A stretch of DNA of 64,000 bases, taken from positions 5,672,001-5,736,000 of the forward strand of contig NZ_CP149822.1 of assembly GCF_038396755.1 (NCBI RefSeq), in the 5' to 3' direction. The position numbers were made by a program, and so were the translations under genes. The stretch is from Chitinophaga pollutisoli (GTDB lineage: Bacteria > Bacteroidota > Bacteroidia > Chitinophagales > Chitinophagaceae). The stretch's first letter is position 1, and each line of letters opens with the position of its first letter. Under the pieces are notes generated by a model that searched no databases, was not told the DNA's origin, and saw nothing but the letters and a program-made list of their open reading frames with translations. Shown piece by piece: positions 61,601 through 64,000 of this stretch.

Positions 61601-61816
61601 GTTGGTCACGAGAGGGTAGGTGATCTGGTCTTCCACCAGCTGCGGGCCGCGGCCCATCCATTCGGTGAAAACGATCACCTGGTTTTCGGAAAGGTCGGGG
61701 ATGGCGTCTACCGGGTTTGTTTTCACGGCATACCACCCCCAGCCGAACAGCAGGGCAGCCAGCACCAATACGGTGACACGGTTGCGGACCGACCATTCAA
61801 TGATCCTGTGTATCAT
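58590..61816 (-). pseudogene. cusA: CusA-type HME-RND copper efflux pump, frame broken once
   Basis: Two adjacent frames, 60521-61816 (431 residues) and 58590-60554 (654 residues), cover one RND pump. The first gives TM1 (VRNRVTVLVLAALLFGW), the porter domain and TM2-TM4 (ALAIGVIVDNGIIMSENAYKHLSERYAQW), with the Asp of the proton relay. The second gives MKFIKRLFRREPSWISEEERLDIIAKSGKQVSRGVFFATVIII, TM5 to TM12 and GGVGTDVMKPIVLPM. One extra base in the T5 run at 60536-60540 joins them (GQKIAVNMKFIKRLF), giving about 1065 residues, the normal size. It moves copper(I)/silver ions from the periplasm through TolC. Confidence 0.85.
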
Positions 61817-61832
61817 ATTTGTGCGTTAGGTT

Positions 61833-62024
61833 TTAGTGACGCTCGTACCGGCAGCAGCCAGGCAGTTGCTGGTAAACGGAATCGGCGGCTTTTTCAATGC
61901 GCTTTTTACACATGTTACAGTTGCCGGAAACGGTGAACGAGTCGGTTTTCAGGGATTGCGCGGAAGCTTTGCCCGCGAAGAATACGGTCATGGGAAGGGC
62001 GATGAAAGAGAGGACCTTTTTCAT
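61833..62024 (-). CDS. Internally shortened heavy-metal-associated (HMA) periplasmic protein
   Basis: 63 residues: a signal peptide (residues 1-22), then GNCNMCKKRIEKAA, the start of an HMA copper-binding fold with the CNMC metal site, and directly DSVYQQLPGCCRYERH, the C-terminal tail normal for Bacteroidota HMA proteins. The roughly 50 residues that form the rest of the ferredoxin-like fold are missing with the frame kept. It may be a deletion product or a minimal Cys-rich peptide (four Cys). It lies 16 bases before the cusA start, inside the copper operon. Confidence 0.7.
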   Translation of the reverse strand: MKKVLSFIALPMTVFFAGKASAQSLKTDSFTVSGNCNMCKKRIEKAADSVYQQLPGCCRYERH

Positions 62025-62095
62025 GAATTAAAGTTGAAGGGTGTTGAATGGAAATGGTGGTTGTTTGATACGAAACGGTGTGGAGGGAACCGGTA

Positions 62096-62470
62096 TCAGA
62101 TCCTGAAGTGGCAGTGGAGAATATGGGCCGGCACATGCGGCAAGGGAGGAGGCGTGGGGTCTGCGGCCGGGGCGGGTGCTGCGATTGCGTATATGGGCAG
62201 CGTGGCTACCGGGAAATCGGCGGCCTGCGCAGCGGCCTGCATGGCCAGCAGGGTTTTGACAGTAAGTTGCTGGTCTTTTTCGAGTTTGACGGTGCGGTGA
62301 ACGTCCTTGCAGCATTTCTTGCTGCAGGATTCGCCGCAGGCGTGGGATTCCTCATCGTGCCAGAGGCTCACGTCCACCAGCTGTTTCATGCAATAGTGCA
62401 TATGAAAAGTGGCGCCGGTGGAAGTGCTCACGTAGAGCAGGGCCAGGATGATCGTGAGGAGTTTCTTCAT
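62096..62470 (-). CDS. HYC_CC_PP family secreted copper-related protein
   Basis: 124 residues from the ATG at 62470. Signal peptide MKKLLTIILALLYVSTSTGATF, then the name-giving HMHYC motif, a paired Cys cluster (GESCSKKCCKDVH) and a Pro-rich C-terminus (APAPAADPTPPPLPHVP). Cys and His rich, probably a periplasmic copper ligand. First gene of the copper operon, 71 bases before the shortened HMA gene. Confidence 0.85.
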   Translation of the reverse strand: MKKLLTIILALLYVSTSTGATFHMHYCMKQLVDVSLWHDEESHACGESCSKKCCKDVHRTVKLEKDQQLTVKTLLAMQAAAQAADFPVATLPIYAIAAPAPAADPTPPPLPHVPAHILHCHFRI

Positions 62471-62551
62471 GCAACACAAATGTAGGCGGCGGGTTGTGTG
62501 GAAGTGTTACATAATTTTGTAAAAGGTTTATATTTTCCGGTTTAAGTGGCT

Positions 62552-62582
62552 TTGCGGGCCATTACAAAAATGCTATCTTTGA
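62552..62582 (+). promoter_or_regulatory. Promoter of the small-protein/nucleotidyltransferase module
   Basis: TTTG at 62552-62555, exactly 19 bases, then TATCTTTG at 62575-62582: a full match to the Bacteroidota TTTG-N19-TAnnTTTG consensus. It lies 25 bases before the 59-residue gene. Confidence 0.8.
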
Positions 62583-62607
62583 TATTATCGATAAACCAGA
62601 CTTTTGT

Positions 62608-62787
62608 ATGTCAGAAAAGAAAAAGAATGATCAGCAAACTGCCCGGCAGATTGTCCTTGTTTTCGCTGATGAAACGGAACGTTTGCGAAGGGATATTTAT
62701 CGTTCCGATATAGAGAAACTGCAGTTGTTTACCCAAATGCTCCGGACAAACAATCTCCTTAAAAAGGTAAAAGTCACCCACAAATAA
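62608..62787 (+). CDS. 59-residue protein preceding a nucleotidyltransferase (possible antitoxin-type partner)
   Basis: Frame from ATG 62608 to TAA 62785-62787: MSEKKKNDQQTARQIVLVFADETERLRRD, then LQLFTQMLRTNNLLKKVKVTHK. All-helical, highly charged, no membrane segment, Lys-rich at both ends. It has a consensus promoter and is followed by the nucleotidyltransferase gene after seven bases, which supports a real co-transcribed gene. The small partner of such modules is commonly an antitoxin or regulator, but no family is recognised here. AT-rich codons differ from the surroundings, hinting at transfer. Confidence 0.65.
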   Translation: MSEKKKNDQQTARQIVLVFADETERLRRDIYRSDIEKLQLFTQMLRTNNLLKKVKVTHK

Positions 62788-62794
62788 CCCCGGA

Positions 62795-63277
62795 ATGGAT
62801 ATGCTAAATGAGGAATTATTGAAATTCTGGGAAACGTTGTCTGAAAATAAAGTCCGCTATATCATGGTTGGCGGATTTGCAACACGTTTTCATGGATTTA
62901 ACAGAAATACGGACGATCTGGATATCTGGTTAGAAGATACCCTGGAAAATAGGCGAAACCTCATTAAATCCTTTGAGCAATTAGGGTATGGGAAGGACTT
63001 CGGTTATCTTGAAACAATGCAATTTATTCCTGGCTGGACAAGTTTCCATATTGGCAGTGGAGTTGAAATTGATATCATGACAACAATGAAAGGCTTAGAG
63101 AGCCTGTCTTTCGAGGAATGTTTGAATTTGGCTTCTACTGCAGATCTGGAAACTGTACAGGTGCCATTTCTTCATATTAATCATTTAATTCAGAATAAGA
63201 AGATTGTGGATAGGCCAAAAGATCAAATCGACGTTATTGAGCTTGAAAAAATAAAAAAGATTCGGGAAGAAAACTGA
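62795..63277 (+). CDS. Nucleotidyltransferase-fold protein (DUF6036/AbiEii-like)
   Basis: 160 residues, AT-rich. Nucleotidyltransferase core: RYIMVGGFATRFHGFNRNTDDLDIWLED with GG, an Asp pair (DDLD) as metal ligands, and a third acidic strand at VEIDIMT (about 90-96). This pattern fits the DUF6036/AbiEii-type group, whose known members modify nucleic acids or tRNA ends, or act as toxins. The rest is short (IDRPKDQIDVIELEKIKK-like C-terminus) with no extra domain. It forms a pair with the 59-residue gene. Confidence 0.75.
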   Translation: MDMLNEELLKFWETLSENKVRYIMVGGFATRFHGFNRNTDDLDIWLEDTLENRRNLIKSFEQLGYGKDFGYLETMQFIPGWTSFHIGSGVEIDIMTTMKGLESLSFEECLNLASTADLETVQVPFLHINHLIQNKKIVDRPKDQIDVIELEKIKKIREEN

Positions 63278-63289
63278 CCCCTACGCAAC

Positions 63290-63964
63290 ATGACCACAAC
63301 ACCACAACTTACGCACCCCGCCATCATTGACGCGACCGTCGCATACGTTAAACAGGAGCTCCAGGGCGCCGAAGGCGGGCATGACTGGTGGCATATTTAT
63401 CGCGTCTGGCAGCAGGCGAAGCAGATCGCGCTGCATGAAGATGTGAACCTGTTGGTGGTGGAGCTGGGCGCACTGCTGCACGATATCGCCGATTCGAAGT
63501 TCCACGGGGGTGACGAAGAACTGGGGCCTGCGAAAGCCGCGGCATTCCTGGAGGCGCAGGACGTAGCGGAAGAAGTGACCGAAGCGGTGACGCAGATCAT
63601 CCGGCACATTTCTTTCAAAGGCGGCAATCATGCGCGCACGTACTGGTCGCCCGAGCTGGCCGTGGTGCAGGACGCCGACAGGCTGGATGCAATGGGAGCG
63701 GTGGGCATCGCGCGGGCTTTCAATTACGGCGGGTTCAAGAACCGTCCGCTCTACGACCCGGCCATTGCGCCGGACATGCAAATGTCGAAGGAAGCGTACA
63801 AATCGTCGGCCGCCCCCACTATCAATCACTTTTACGAAAAACTGCTGTTGCTGAAAGACCGGATGAACACTCCCTCCGGCAAAGCCCTCGCGGCATCGCG
63901 GCACGCCTTTATGGAGCAGTACCTGGAACAGTTCTACAGCGAGTGGAACGGCCAGGCGAAATAA
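63290..63964 (+). CDS. HD domain-containing phosphohydrolase (YedJ-like)
   Basis: 224 residues. HD superfamily metal motif with the first His in GGHDWWHIYRV, the HD pair in LLHDIAD, a later His in IIRHISF, and Asp in VVQDADRLDAMG, as in YedJ/YpgQ-type predicted nucleotide phosphohydrolases. YpgQ hydrolyses nucleotide triphosphates; the substrate here is unknown. Starts 12 bases after the nucleotidyltransferase stop, so may be cotranscribed, but its high GC unlike the module suggests an independent host gene. The window ends 36 bases after its stop; nothing else is seen there. Confidence 0.9.
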   Translation: MTTTPQLTHPAIIDATVAYVKQELQGAEGGHDWWHIYRVWQQAKQIALHEDVNLLVVELGALLHDIADSKFHGGDEELGPAKAAAFLEAQDVAEEVTEAVTQIIRHISFKGGNHARTYWSPELAVVQDADRLDAMGAVGIARAFNYGGFKNRPLYDPAIAPDMQMSKEAYKSSAAPTINHFYEKLLLLKDRMNTPSGKALAASRHAFMEQYLEQFYSEWNGQAK

Positions 63965-64000
63965 CTACACTACCGTCCTGCAGTACTTCTTACGGTATTC

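Noticed and set aside
62477..62484. TACATTTG (minus strand) six bases before the HYC_CC_PP start as a leaderless promoter
   Set aside because: Good -7 box but no acceptable -33 element; not strong enough to annotate.
1..64000. CRISPR arrays, rRNA, tRNA, insertion sequences, integrases, phage genes
   Set aside because: No regularly spaced repeats of CRISPR type, no cloverleaf or rRNA stretches, and no transposase- or integrase-like translation were noticed; manual reading may miss a tRNA.

Overview
The window is a 64 kb piece of a GC-rich Bacteroidota chromosome, most probably Chitinophagaceae (Chitinophaga or a close relative). Support: two SusC/SusD pairs, an ECF sigma/FecR regulatory pair, a T9SS type B surface protein, a DUF5916 protein, an HYC_CC_PP protein, a HME-RND copper efflux operon of Bacteroidota layout, and promoters of the TTTG/TAnnTTTG type. 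I saw no rRNA, tRNA, CRISPR array, transposase or phage module. Most genes are metabolic or surface genes on high-GC DNA; the AT-richer islands at about 39.56-40.04, 42.5-43.2 and 62.5-63.3 kb hold regulatory DNA or small accessory genes.

Layout. 0-1.5 kb: truncated pyruvate oxidase (poxB) and a DUF4345 membrane protein. 2-5.9 kb: a DUF1080/PA14 protein and a beta-propeller protein fused to cytochrome c. 6.1-8.7 kb: AraC regulator, OmpA-domain remnant, LLM flavin oxidoreductase. 8.8-19.1 kb: polysaccharide utilisation locus (ECF sigma, FecR, SusC, SusD, surface lipoprotein, GH16, GH30), whose enzyme pair suggests a mixed beta-1,3/beta-1,6-glucan. 19.2-26.4 kb: DUF5916 protein, secreted unknown, DUF4139 (MuiA-like) gene, GNAT acetyltransferase, phosphoesterase fused to a PQQ-like propeller. 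26.5-30.4 kb: a three-gene operon of a diadenylate-cyclase-like (DACNV-type) protein, a TPR-AAA+ ATPase and a TPR membrane protein; this is the best candidate here for a little-described system. 30.5-34.3 kb: T9SS lectin/PKD protein, VOC protein, Tat-exported Gfo/Idh/MocA oxidoreductase. 34.6-41.8 kb: second SusC/SusD pair divergent from a LacI regulator, then an EcsC gene. 41.9-50 kb: DUF4256, two small AT-rich genes, topB, MBL hydrolase, baeRF-type factor, proA, proB. 50-54.5 kb: an ABC permease remnant, small genes, orphan umuD-like gene, AraC regulator, DUF779, YwbE and fragments. 54.5-62.5 kb: copper efflux operon. 62.6-64 kb: a small-protein/nucleotidyltransferase module and an HD-domain phosphohydrolase.

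A recurring oddity is that at least seven reading frames (DUF1080, OmpA remnant, ECF sigma, DUF4139, EcsC, the 42.5 kb membrane protein, cusA) are broken by exactly one missing base, nearly always in a short run of identical bases. This looks more like systematic homopolymer under-calling in the assembly than seven independent gene losses. I therefore describe these genes as probably functional in the organism while labelling them broken as given.

All family assignments come from reading the translated sequence; no database search was run.
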